NCBI RefSeq assembly: GCF_004123145.1
Contig: NZ_SDKC01000002.1
Coordinates: 62,001-126,000 of the forward strand
DNA from: Blautia faecicola
Lineage (GTDB): Bacteria; Bacillota; Clostridia; Lachnospirales; Lachnospiraceae
Direction: 5' to 3'
Length of the DNA: 64,000 nucleotides
The notes under the pieces: model-generated
What the model was told of the DNA's origin: nothing
Seen by the model: only the letters and a program-made list of their open reading frames with translations
Databases searched by the model: none
In this document: in pieces, positions 26,925-34,505 of the stretch
Position numbering within the stretch: position 1 is the stretch's first letter
How the letters are laid out: each line of letters begins with the position of its first letter
Translations under genes and position numbers: made by a program

Positions 26925-26933
26925 GTATGTCTT
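26925..26933 (-). promoter_or_regulatory. AGACATACT promoter box (relic leader)
   Basis: One of the weaker box copies (AGACATACT then TTAGATG), about 40 bases upstream of the relic ribosome site and now in front of IS607 copy 1. Confidence 0.45.
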
Positions 26934-26961
26934 ACACTCAACTTCTTGAAAAAAACCGTTA

Positions 26962-26994
26962 AAAAAAGCCTGAAAATTTCAGGCTTTTTTTTTA
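26962..26994. terminator. Bidirectional terminator
   Basis: AAGCCTGAAA-TTTCAGGCTT hairpin flanked by A and T runs. Confidence 0.85.
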
Positions 26995-27046
26995 AGAATC
27001 CACTTCACTATCCAACCATTTGTACTTACACTCTGTACACATTTCC

Positions 27047-27571
27047 CTAACTCGTTATATAATCAAATATATTCATTTGCTCTGGCTCCTTGGCTTTAAT
27101 CACCAGTGGCTCGCCTGTTATGAATTTGAACGATTTTAGTATTGCTTTTTCTCTTTTTTCTTCTGTATCCCAACTTGTTGGAAAAATAATATCTCCATTT
27201 GGAATATATGCTCCTGTCGTGTCGCATTGTACTTTTATATGCGCTAAATAGTTGCTTGTCATTATGAAGTCTATATATGTATTTCCATTGATAAAATATA
27301 CTCCGCATGCATACCCACGACCTTTCAGTGGAAAACCTTTATCTTTTACAAAACCATCCTTTAAGAGAAAATCAGGTATTTCAATTTGATTTTCTGATTC
27401 ACACTGGAATGTAGTGTAAAAATCTGTTGAATTCCAGTAATCATTCGTTGTAAAAAAATATGTATACTCCACTCCTCTTGACCATTCAAACCAACTCACC
27501 CCTTTAAATGGCAATTCTCTACCATTGCAGTAAGCTTTTTCTCCAAAATTACAAGGAATTGGTATTTTCAT
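27047..27571 (-). CDS. Uncharacterised protein with C-terminal clamp-binding-like motif
   Basis: 174 residues, beta-rich with many aromatic residues (FEWSRGVEYTYFFTTNDYW), no signal sequence or membrane helix. It ends EPEQMNIFDYITS; Q165-M-N-I-F fits the bacterial sliding-clamp-binding pattern QxxLF/QxxIF located, as usual, at an extreme terminus. This suggests contact with the beta clamp, but the pattern is short. Last gene of the RadC-like operon region. RBS is GAGGTGAA. Confidence 0.65.
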   Translation of the reverse strand: MKIPIPCNFGEKAYCNGRELPFKGVSWFEWSRGVEYTYFFTTNDYWNSTDFYTTFQCESENQIEIPDFLLKDGFVKDKGFPLKGRGYACGVYFINGNTYIDFIMTSNYLAHIKVQCDTTGAYIPNGDIIFPTSWDTEEKREKAILKSFKFITGEPLVIKAKEPEQMNIFDYITS

Positions 27572-27624
27572 TCTTATTCACCTCACTGGTTTAAATCCTA
27601 ATTTATTCCGTTAAAATATCCGTT

Positions 27625-28020
27625 TTATCGTAATGAATTTCCATTACAATAATAGTTGTCTTTGCTACAATAATCTTCAATAGCTTTTCTATTTTCCGGT
27701 GTATCAATCCATCCAATATAACTTCTGTCAAAATTCTCAGGCAATTCATATGTTGGAATAACTTTAATTCCATCAGCTATTGCTTCTTCTGCTGCTCTAT
27801 CATCACTTCCACCAAAAGCATCTGTTGCTCCGATTTCTTCAATCTCTAACAATCCTGTTCCATCAAAATCAAAAATATCATAACCTTTGTTTACCTTTTC
27901 AATTCCCCATTCTTTAATAGCATCATCAATCATTTCTTCATCATTATTAAACGACTTCATCATCTGAAAATATCTTGATTCTTCCAAACCCATTTTCATA
28001 TATTCACTGTATTTACTCAT
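27625..28020 (-). CDS. Uncharacterised acidic protein
   Basis: 131 residues, very acidic (FDFDGTGLLEIEEIGATDAF, DDRAAEEAIADGIKVI). DFDGTG resembles an EF-hand-like or phosphatase-like loop but no full motif follows. No membrane helix. RBS AAAGGAGA. Plasmid neighbours (RadC-like protein) make an anti-restriction or DNA-mimic role thinkable given the acidity; this is only inference. Confidence 0.65.
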   Translation of the reverse strand: MSKYSEYMKMGLEESRYFQMMKSFNNDEEMIDDAIKEWGIEKVNKGYDIFDFDGTGLLEIEEIGATDAFGGSDDRAAEEAIADGIKVIPTYELPENFDRSYIGWIDTPENRKAIEDYCSKDNYYCNGNSLR

Positions 28021-28108
28021 AATATTAATCTCCTTTTTACATAAAATTCGTGTTCTATGCTATGTTAAATTTCAGTTTTCCTTATACATGGATTACAGGA
28101 AATTTTTT

Positions 28109-28145
28109 TAAAAAAGTTACCACTTTAAAAGTGATAACTTTTTTC
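28109..28145. terminator. Bidirectional terminator
   Basis: AAAAAGTTACCACTTT/AAAGTGATAACTTTTTT hairpin downstream of the 28159 gene. Confidence 0.85.
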
Positions 28146-28158
28146 TTTCATCAAGGCC

Positions 28159-28563
28159 CTAATGTTCCTGCACACATCTACCGTTCTTTACAACTATATG
28201 GTCGTAATCTTCATCCGGATAAATGTACATTTCAGATTTGTTCTCTAGGAAGGGTGCAAGGACTTCAAACATTTCCATCATCACACTTTCCCAACCATAG
28301 CTTGCGTCAAATCCATTATAATAATGCAACCATTTCCGACCATGTTTAATAACTGGATTCCAGTAATCCGTACCGCAAAGGAAAATTTTCAAAAGACCCT
28401 CCAGTGTATCTGGCGTGGTTCCTTCCGAAGCGAACTTGTCTAGGTTAAATATTATTCCATGCCCATCGTGTTTTTCGATATAACTTCGCAATGTGGAGAC
28501 TGCATTATTTTCTTTCCCTTTCTTAATTGCTATTTTTACTCTTACATCATAGCAAGCTCCCAT
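28159..28563 (-). CDS. Uncharacterised 134-residue protein
   Basis: Start chosen at the ATG behind AAAGGAGGAATCAAAA, a ribosome-site cassette repeated before several genes here; the longer frame begins 14 codons earlier without one. Sequence begins GACYDVRVKIAIKKGKENN, then a helix-rich body with aromatic residues (KHGRKWLHYYNGFDASYGWE) and an acidic C-terminal segment (MYIYPDEDYDHIVVKNGRCV). A ferredoxin-like alpha/beta fold is plausible. Function unknown. Confidence 0.65.
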   Translation of the reverse strand: MGACYDVRVKIAIKKGKENNAVSTLRSYIEKHDGHGIIFNLDKFASEGTTPDTLEGLLKIFLCGTDYWNPVIKHGRKWLHYYNGFDASYGWESVMMEMFEVLAPFLENKSEMYIYPDEDYDHIVVKNGRCVQEH

Positions 28564-28585
28564 TTTTGATTCCTCCTTTTTCTTA

Positions 28586-29056
28586 TTATTGATTTTGAAA
28601 TTCACAATTTTCCCGATAAGAATAATAGCTATCGCCTATTATTATATGATCGAGCATTGTAATACCGAGAATATCACCAGCTCTTTTTATCCTTTCGGTT
28701 GCCTGATCATCCTCTTTCGATGGTTTAATCGAACCCGAAGGATGATTATGGGCTATTATGTACGAATTGGCTCCGATAATAAGAAGCCTTCTGAATATTT
28801 CCGCTGGGGTGAAACAAGTCTGGCTCATCGTTCCCATTGAGAATTTAAACACTCCTATCATCGCAGATGTTCGAAATGCTATGACATAGAACTCCTCTTC
28901 CGTGCGGTTTCTCGCATGAAACATTTTATTCAACACCTCTACGGCGTAGATTGGCTTGTCTATAGTGAGTATTTCCGGCGCATCGATTGTAGCCTCCTTT
29001 AATAGTGTTGGAAGCTTCTCCTCATTGAAGATTAAATTGTAGTTGTTGATTATCAT
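28586..29056 (-). CDS. radC: RadC-like JAB/MPN-domain protein
   Basis: 156 residues, only the C-terminal JAB domain of RadC (chromosomal RadC is about 225 with an N-terminal HhH part). Metal motif HNHPSGSIKPSKEDDQAT: His103, His105, Ser108 and Asp116. C-terminal LDHIIIGDSYYSYRE matches RadC's LDHIIIG. Such stand-alone RadC-like proteins are common on plasmids and mobile islands; a DNA-repair role is not proven and they may act in anti-restriction or recombination. First gene behind the box at 29105. Confidence 0.9.
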   Translation of the reverse strand: MIINNYNLIFNEEKLPTLLKEATIDAPEILTIDKPIYAVEVLNKMFHARNRTEEEFYVIAFRTSAMIGVFKFSMGTMSQTCFTPAEIFRRLLIIGANSYIIAHNHPSGSIKPSKEDDQATERIKRAGDILGITMLDHIIIGDSYYSYRENCEFQNQ

Positions 29057-29104
29057 TTTTGATTCCTCCTTTGTTTGTTCTCCAAATTTTCATTTAACAT
29101 ATTA

Positions 29105-29113
29105 AGTATGTCA
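29105..29113 (-). promoter_or_regulatory. TGACATACT promoter box (radC-like operon)
   Basis: TGACATACT then TAATATG, 49 bases before the start codon, in a leader homologous to those at 26.9 and 42.9 kb. Confidence 0.55.
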
Positions 29114-29450
29114 GTTGCTTGCGTTCTGAAGATTTTTCAGACTTGCATTTTATAGGTTATTGGATTTTTTCATTAATTTTTTTCGATTAGGAAAGCAGAT
29201 CAATAGAATTTCGATGCGTATATGTATAAAAGGGATAGTATATGAAAGAAATATGAAATATTAGATTTTTAACCTGGATAATCGAGTGAAGTTGCTTTTT
29301 CACAATGAAACTGAAACCTGAGCCGGTCAGTAATTGAGATATGTGCGACAGCAATCCTGCCTTACAGCGTAATTGTAAATTAACTACTATGAATGAAGTT
29401 GAAAATGCAAGAAAAAATTTGGGAAGTAATGCATGAGTTGAAATTTTCTT
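29114..29450. other. Intergenic stretch without recognisable gene
   Basis: About 340 AT-rich bases upstream of the radC-like promoter. No frame with a ribosome site, no strong hairpin and no box; probably decayed sequence. Confidence 0.5.
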
Positions 29451-29582
29451 TTAGAACTTGTATATGATACTATTGAAATGCATCGGTATTTCCAATATTG
29501 TTAGTATATCAGGATTTATTTGTATCGTCAACCAGTTCACGATTGACAGAACATTAGAATCCTTCCAGCGTTTTTGTTGCAT
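29451..29582 (-). CDS. Candidate 43-residue ORF behind a four-codon leader
   Basis: The box at 29645 is followed by AAAAAGGAGG and an ATG that opens only MITI before TAATG, where the stop overlaps a second ATG. That second frame reads MQQKRWKDSNVLSIVNWLTI and continues to 43 residues. Translation by stop-start coupling is possible, or the whole is a decayed gene. Weak evidence. Confidence 0.3.
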   Translation of the reverse strand: MQQKRWKDSNVLSIVNWLTIQINPDILTILEIPMHFNSIIYKF

Positions 29583-29644
29583 TATATTGTAATCATAGTC
29601 GTTTCCTCCTTTTTCTAACTCCATTTTTTCTATGTTTCATTTAT

Positions 29645-29653
29645 AATATGTCA
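29645..29653 (-). promoter_or_regulatory. TGACATATT promoter box (weak)
   Basis: Divergent member of the box family (TGACATATT then ATAAATG), with the same relation to a downstream GGAGG as the others. Confidence 0.4.
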
Positions 29654-29670
29654 GATAATCTATACCGTAG

Positions 29671-29698
29671 AAAAAGGCCTGCCAGACGGCAGACCTTC
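29671..29698 (-). terminator. Terminator of the HipA-like operon
   Basis: On the minus strand AGGTCTGCC-GTCT-GGCAGGCCT followed by TTTTTC, 33 bases after the kinase-like gene's stop. Confidence 0.8.
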
Positions 29699-29730
29699 CT
29701 CTTTTAACTGTTTTCTGTTTTGTTTACTTT

Positions 29731-30729
29731 TTATCTGTCAGGCTTTTCAATAGTATGGATTTTATCTTTATCTTCTTTCCAAAGAGACACCGTTTTTCCG
29801 CTTAAAATAAGACTTTGGAGTTCCTTACCTGTGATATACGAGCCATCCTTTAACCGGATATTTTTATCTAAATGCTGTTCCATAGCTTTGTCGATAATAT
29901 GCTCTTTACGCGCTGTTATCATTGTGTGATAGAAATTTCTTTTTATATCAGACATTGGTGTTTCATTTAATATTTTATCCACTTTTTTCTGGTCGTAATG
30001 TCTCTGGACATAACGAAGAGCTTCGATACAATTTGGATCTTTTGTATTACTCAAAAAGTCTAAGTAATTTATTTTTTTGTCGTTTAATTTTAATGCGGAA
30101 TTTGGAAAAACATATAATCGGCGGTCTAGTTCGTTTCTGTCGTTTAAAATGTTTTCCATTTGCTTATCCGTTAATTGCGGATATAGACAGGAACCATTAT
30201 CATAAACCGGGGCAATTCGCACATGATTATTAATTTCATTAACTACTATTCCCCAGTTACCATTATGCCTATCAAAGTTACCAAGTAAAGCATCTGCTGC
30301 AAACATCTTCCAAAAATGGTCTTTCATCTTGAGTGGGTCATAAACCTGCTGCATATCAATCGCATCTAAAACAGATTGAAGTTCGGTGCCAAATCCAGAT
30401 TTATCACTATCTATGCAACGGTTTTTTATCATACCAAAATTCAAAATTCGCTCCCCTGGCTCACAAAAATCTTTACATGCAACTACACTTTTATTTCGAT
30501 AAACTCCAAGCTTTGTCTCTTGTGTTTCGATACCTAATGATGAAAAAATCGAACTTGCAATATGTTCATTTAAACAACCATTACTGTAATGCATATCCTT
30601 GTTATCTTTTGCAAGAGCTGGAAATTTAATCATATATCTTTCATCATTATAAAATACACATATCTTTGAGCCGTTAGCGCCATCATACGCCCTTAAATTG
30701 TCTAATGTACAGTTTGTAAAATCAATCAT
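29731..30729 (-). CDS. HipA/CtkA-like kinase-fold protein
   Basis: 332 residues. Signature segments of the HipA/CtkA family: IKFPALAKDNKDMHYSNGC with GCLNEHIASSIF near the N-terminus (ATP-binding side), the catalytic-type loop DALLGNFDRHNGNWGIV (Asp and Asn as in HipA D..N) and the metal segment IAPVYDNGSCLYP. Size fits CtkA-type single-domain kinases rather than full HipA (440). It is encoded two bases behind a 67-residue partner, a gene pair I recognise as recurrent in Firmicutes. Probably a Ser/Thr kinase toxin or regulator. Confidence 0.85.
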   Translation of the reverse strand: MIDFTNCTLDNLRAYDGANGSKICVFYNDERYMIKFPALAKDNKDMHYSNGCLNEHIASSIFSSLGIETQETKLGVYRNKSVVACKDFCEPGERILNFGMIKNRCIDSDKSGFGTELQSVLDAIDMQQVYDPLKMKDHFWKMFAADALLGNFDRHNGNWGIVVNEINNHVRIAPVYDNGSCLYPQLTDKQMENILNDRNELDRRLYVFPNSALKLNDKKINYLDFLSNTKDPNCIEALRYVQRHYDQKKVDKILNETPMSDIKRNFYHTMITARKEHIIDKAMEQHLDKNIRLKDGSYITGKELQSLILSGKTVSLWKEDKDKIHTIEKPDR

Positions 30730-30731
30730 TT

Positions 30732-30935
30732 TTACACCCTTTCCATATTCAGATATTTTTCTCTTAGATACCAGGCATGGTCTTCCGTAATATCACCATC
30801 TATATAAGCACAGTTGATGGAACCATACAGTTCTCCCCACAGGCAGTCGTATGGCTCATCACCTTTTTTCATAGCATCCAAATCGTGCTGAAGATATTCA
30901 GGTAGATTTATTTCATAATATTCATGGGTTCCCAT
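30732..30935 (-). CDS. Small partner of the HipA/CtkA-like protein
   Basis: 67 residues, THEYYEINLPEYLQHDLDAM then DCLWGELYGSINCAYIDGDI and HAWYLREKYL. Acidic, soluble, no HTH. Nearly abuts the kinase-like gene, the typical order for an antitoxin or accessory protein. RBS GAGGTG. The upstream sequence has only a degenerate box (TAATATACT at 30963-30971). Confidence 0.75.
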   Translation of the reverse strand: MGTHEYYEINLPEYLQHDLDAMKKGDEPYDCLWGELYGSINCAYIDGDITEDHAWYLREKYLNMERV

Positions 30936-31024
30936 ATATACGACACCTCTTTTTATTTTATAAGTATATTATAAGATGTTATTACTTCAATATCAAATAT
31001 ATTTTTGTCGTTGCAATTCTTTCG

Positions 31025-31270
31025 TTAACAGAATATTTTCGCCATCTCCAGCCCGCATAAAAGATAATATACAAAACCGTTGGCTTCTCCACGGTATTTC
31101 CTAACGGTATCTTCATAAGTTTTGCAGGGACGGAAAACGACCTGCTTAGATCCGCTTTTACTTCTGTTCTTATTCCGTGCCTGATCATAAAATTTTTCCC
31201 ATCTGGTTTCGAATATAGTCGTAAGGCAGCAGTTGATCTTGTTTGTGTCAATAACGTGATGCAAACCCAT
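31025..31270 (-). CDS. Candidate 81-residue ORF overlapping the palindrome array
   Basis: The frame ends SKQVVFRPCKTYEDTVRKYR then GEANGFVYYLLCGLEMAKIFC, which reads like a real protein end, but its 5' end is made of the 18-bp palindromes (HHVIDTNK) and there is no ribosome site at the ATG. Probably the 3' remnant of a gene whose start was replaced by the repeat array. Confidence 0.35.
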   Translation of the reverse strand: MGLHHVIDTNKINCCLTTIFETRWEKFYDQARNKNRSKSGSKQVVFRPCKTYEDTVRKYRGEANGFVYYLLCGLEMAKIFC

Positions 31271-31512
31271 GCTTTATTCATCGTTCGTGTCAATAACGTG
31301 ACACTTATCCTTACCACCGTCTTCCGTGCTTGTGTCAGTAACGTGACATAAACCACCATACTTTTAACCACCCACGTGGCAGTAGGATGCTCGGTTATAT
31401 GTTTTGTGTCAGTAACGTGACACTGGAATAAATGAAGAATTCATGGATATGTGTCAGTAACATGACACTAAAGAGCCGTCCGTGCTTTACATTTGTGTCA
31501 GTAACATGACAC
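31245..31512. repeat. Array of six 18-bp palindromes GTGTCAGTAACGTGACAC
   Basis: Sites begin at 31245, 31287, 31332, 31406, 31451 and 31495, spaced 42-45 bases apart (about four helical turns) except one 74-base gap. Consensus GTGTCA-RTAACR-TGACAC with perfect six-base arms in most; the first is imperfect. A seventh copy in reverse orientation is at 31970-31986. Helically phased palindromes suggest cooperative binding of a dimeric protein: a partition centromere, an origin or the relaxosome region. Confidence 0.8.
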
Positions 31513-32072
31513 GTTCATGCCACATGGACGGCACTTTGAATAGTGACATTCAATGCAATTACAGATTCAAACGGTTAGATACTCTAATTTGTAAATACTG
31601 GTATAAAAATATCTTCTATTTTCACTTAAATCGGCAGCAGAAATTAGAAAAAAAACGCGAAATACATGGGTTTTCGGAACATTCGTGCCGTTTATAGCAG
31701 ATATTTCTCTACCAGTACATGTTTCGTGCATGGATCTTTTCAGTTCCGTGCCTGCTTCTCTCTCCTTTCAAAGTAAAAGATCTTGCATGCTGCAGATGTT
31801 AAACTGGATTCAACTTTTTCGTATGGAGTAGTCCATGAAACCTTTAATTTTAAACACAAATACGAGACTTTTTCAGCTAAAAATGAAGTGAGCATAAGGA
31901 CGGAAAAAGGTAAAGTATATACAGACTATACTTTATGAGAATTTATCCCGACATTGCCCATTCTATTCTTGTCACGTTACTGACATATTTTTTTGAAATA
32001 CAATTGACGGTACATGTCTTTTCTATTACCATGTTTTAAGGTAAGATATGAATCGTATTACCCAATTGTTTT
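31513..32072. other. Intergenic region between palindrome array and NERD gene
   Basis: Holds the inverted seventh palindrome (31970-31986) and a degraded plus frame at 31783-31938 (HAADVKLDSTFSYGVVHETF) without usable start. A coding remnant is likely; nothing else seen. Confidence 0.4.
31970..31986. repeat. Seventh 18-bp palindrome, inverted copy
   Basis: TGTCACGTTACTGACAT, same site as in the 31245-31512 array read from the other strand, 460 bases away and 90 bases before the NERD gene promoter box. Confidence 0.7.
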
Positions 32073-32081
32073 TGGCATACT
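32073..32081 (+). promoter_or_regulatory. TGGCATACT promoter box (NERD gene)
   Basis: Exact TGGCATACT then TTTGATAAC, 66 bases before the start codon and 20 bases upstream of an ATTATCCGCCGGATAAT palindrome. Confidence 0.65.
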
Positions 32082-32100
32082 TTTGATAACAAACAAATAA

Positions 32101-32123
32101 AAAATTATCCGCCGGATAATTTT
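32101..32123. repeat. ATTATCCGCCGGATAAT palindrome in NERD leader
   Basis: Perfect palindrome with A4/T4 extensions around the central C. It lies between the promoter box and the ribosome site, an operator-like position. Same site as in the parAB region. Confidence 0.75.
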
Positions 32124-32138
32124 ATTTAGGAGGTCCTT

Positions 32139-33644
32139 ATGAAAAAAGAATTAAATTCATTAAATACGCTTCTATCCATTTTCGGATTTCTCATTCTGAC
32201 TATCGCTATCCTGTTTCCAACTAATAGACCGGCAGGAACCGAGCTTTACATTTACCTCGGCGGTTTAGTGGCAACAGGCCTATCGATTACTTTTGCTTCT
32301 ACTAAGAAAGTGAAACCTTATGTTGTAATGACCACTCTTTCATTTGTCCTTTACCTGGTATATATGTACAGAGCTCCAGGTCAATGTAATATCGAATATG
32401 ACAGTACAACCTGGGAAGGTTTCTGTCTGTATTTTCTTTTACTCTCCCTGCTCGATGTTTTCATCAGCTTCACTACAATCTTCAAAAGAGTTATGCGCAC
32501 CTGGAAAATTATAGTTTCTTTTCTCGTGCCTGCCGGAGCAATAACATTTATCATTCTACTTTTTAAAGATCGGAACTGGACTCATTTATCTGACAGTTAT
32601 GGCTACTCCATTCCAACTCTTACCGGCGTGATCCTCGCAAGTATCTTTGGTTTTCTTTCTATAACATCAATGTTTTTTTCCATTAAGTTCGGGCTGACTA
32701 TTATGAACTATCCGTCTTATGTTAAAAAGATAATGCGTGGTTATTATTTCACACCATTCGCTTGGCAGACAAAATTGCCAAAAAACGAAGTTATGGATGT
32801 TCCAAATGCTTCTTCTGAAGTATGTGGTAATTTTGGCGAATACTCTGCTTACAAAATGCTCAAAAAAATTTTACCTGGCAAAAAGAAATTTTTGTTTGGT
32901 GTTGTTATTCCAGAATCAGATGGTGGATTTCAGGAAATAGACATGCTCTGTTTCTGGAGAGATCGAATCATCATCGGAGAGGCAAAAAACTACAAGGGAA
33001 ATCTCTACCGAAATCAGTATGCTCCCGTATGGAAACTTCAGCAGGATCACGGAACAAAAGAAGTCGGAAATGCCTTTTTTCAAAACTGGCAGCACCGATT
33101 AGCTCTCAGCTGGTTTCTTTCCAGTAAGACAAACACCGTAAAGAAAGAACTTCTGGATAATATGCTCTTATGCACATCCTTCCTCACTCCAAAGGGAACG
33201 AGAGTTAATGCAGATGGTAAGCATAATGTCTGCTTTGGAAATATCCATGCCTATTTCGTTACGCAAGCAAACCTGCAGGAAAGTGCTGCTACTTATAAAA
33301 AATGGACCAAAGGTGTTCGTGGAATCACTCCAGAGGTTATGGCTGCATATTCTGCCCTGGCTTCTTTGCCACGGTACTCAAAAAAACAACTCGCTGATCT
33401 TGTACAGCAAAGAGCTCATACGTCTTATTACAGGTTACAGTTTCGCCAGGCAAGATACTACTTCGACGAGAGGCGGCATCTCTTGTATCGACAAAACGGA
33501 TTGTATTCCGAATATTTAGGACTGAAATCCGGTAACATCCGGCAATGGACCTACTGTGGACCAGCAAATGCCCTTCCGGAAGGATTACTTGAAATCACAG
33601 ATCCAGAATACTACTACGGTAAGATATTAATGTCTGGAATATAG
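32139..33644 (+). CDS. Multi-pass membrane protein with NERD nuclease-like domain
   Basis: 501 residues, RBS AGGAGG. About six hydrophobic segments fill residues 1-195 (LLSIFGFLILTIAILFP, LSFVLYLVYMY, IVSFLVPAGAITFIILLF, ILASIFGFLSITSMFF). The cytoplasmic part has the NERD pattern: GEYSAYKMLKKILPGKKKFL, then GGFQEIDMLCFWRDRIIIGE with AKNYKG (catalytic-type E-x-D...GEAKxYKG as in restriction-like folds). C-terminal 150 residues are helical and basic. Alone between the palindrome array and the relaxase operon; may act on DNA at the membrane during transfer, which is inference. Confidence 0.82.
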   Translation: MKKELNSLNTLLSIFGFLILTIAILFPTNRPAGTELYIYLGGLVATGLSITFASTKKVKPYVVMTTLSFVLYLVYMYRAPGQCNIEYDSTTWEGFCLYFLLLSLLDVFISFTTIFKRVMRTWKIIVSFLVPAGAITFIILLFKDRNWTHLSDSYGYSIPTLTGVILASIFGFLSITSMFFSIKFGLTIMNYPSYVKKIMRGYYFTPFAWQTKLPKNEVMDVPNASSEVCGNFGEYSAYKMLKKILPGKKKFLFGVVIPESDGGFQEIDMLCFWRDRIIIGEAKNYKGNLYRNQYAPVWKLQQDHGTKEVGNAFFQNWQHRLALSWFLSSKTNTVKKELLDNMLLCTSFLTPKGTRVNADGKHNVCFGNIHAYFVTQANLQESAATYKKWTKGVRGITPEVMAAYSALASLPRYSKKQLADLVQQRAHTSYYRLQFRQARYYFDERRHLLYRQNGLYSEYLGLKSGNIRQWTYCGPANALPEGLLEITDPEYYYGKILMSGI

Positions 33645-33720
33645 AACTTAAACTTTGCTTTAGAAATTTAAAATTTTTTTATATATAACGCACACAGATT
33701 TTTTGATTTTCGATTTTCTA

Positions 33721-33729
33721 TGGCATACT
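33721..33729 (+). promoter_or_regulatory. TGGCATACT promoter box (relaxase operon)
   Basis: Exact TGGCATACT then TATCATGTAAG, 126 bases before the first gene, leaving an unusually long leader that contains a terminator-like hairpin. Confidence 0.65.
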
Positions 33730-33765
33730 TATCATGTAAGGTTTTCTGCTAAAAATACCTGTAAG

Positions 33766-33822
33766 AAAGCTGGGTAAGGATATCTGCTGTCCAATAAAGG
33801 ATTATCTTAACAGCTTTTTATT
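33766..33822 (+). promoter_or_regulatory. Terminator-like hairpin in relaxase leader (attenuator candidate)
   Basis: AAAGCTG...CAGCTTT with an additional TAAGG/CTTA stem inside and a TTTTTATTT run right after, all between the promoter box and the first ribosome site. Transcripts would terminate before the operon unless this structure is prevented. Confidence 0.5.
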
Positions 33823-33854
33823 TCAAACTTTTAAATATAAGGAGAGATTATAAC

Positions 33855-34487
33855 ATGATTCGTATCCAACAAACAAAAAGAGATCTTTACGCTGCGGACT
33901 TTGAGATTCTTCAAGATCATTTCCAGATAGGAACCATCCATGTCCAGGGAAAACTTGGAAGCATGGACGCATCTGCCCATATTAGTGTCTTTGATAAGAC
34001 ATTTGATATTCATTGTAGTGAGCGAATCGCCAAAGAACGTTTCCCTAAGAAAAAATACCAACTTTTCCGTGAATACACTTTTCAGCAAAATGATGTGTTC
34101 GCTGGTAGAATCTTTCAGGTGGATTGGAAGCGCACATGGCTTTCTATTACTTCTTACCTCGAAATGCATTATGAAAATGGTTACTACTTCGCATATTCCA
34201 TAGCTGATAAAAATGTTGTAAATACATGCGTCTATTCTGACGATCAGCAAATTGCTCAGATTAAAAAATCAACGACAATTAAAAACGATCTTCATCATTT
34301 CGATATATATGCAAGAGTTCCACATACAGCAATCTGTGCTATACTTTTCTGCGTCTACGGATATATCATCTCCTGTTTTAGGCCCGGAATATCAGTTTCG
34401 ACTTCATATCAAAAAGTCTTCCGGGTAACAAAGGATCCGTTTTTATTATCTAAGTATCATCCGGAATTCTTATCGGATTTTTCTTAA
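33855..34487 (+). CDS. Uncharacterised 210-residue protein of the relaxase operon
   Basis: RBS AAGGAGAG. Beta-rich N-terminal half (LYAADFEILQDHFQIGTIHV, SMDASAHISVFDKTFDIHCS) and one hydrophobic segment near 165-182 (HTAICAILFCVYGYIISCF), so it may be membrane-attached near its end. C-terminus SKYHPEFLSDFS. Its gene is 18 bases upstream of the relaxase, so a role in mobilisation is likely by context only. Confidence 0.7.
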   Translation: MIRIQQTKRDLYAADFEILQDHFQIGTIHVQGKLGSMDASAHISVFDKTFDIHCSERIAKERFPKKKYQLFREYTFQQNDVFAGRIFQVDWKRTWLSITSYLEMHYENGYYFAYSIADKNVVNTCVYSDDQQIAQIKKSTTIKNDLHHFDIYARVPHTAICAILFCVYGYIISCFRPGISVSTSYQKVFRVTKDPFLLSKYHPEFLSDFS

Positions 34488-34505
34488 AAAGGTGAAGTTC
34501 TTATT

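Noticed and set aside
26838-27050. 70-codon plus-strand frame
   Set aside because: Runs through a leader, a promoter box and a terminator; no ribosome site.
30982-31371. 129-codon minus frame across the palindrome array
   Set aside because: Repeated VTLLTQ phrases are translations of the palindromes; low-complexity shadow.
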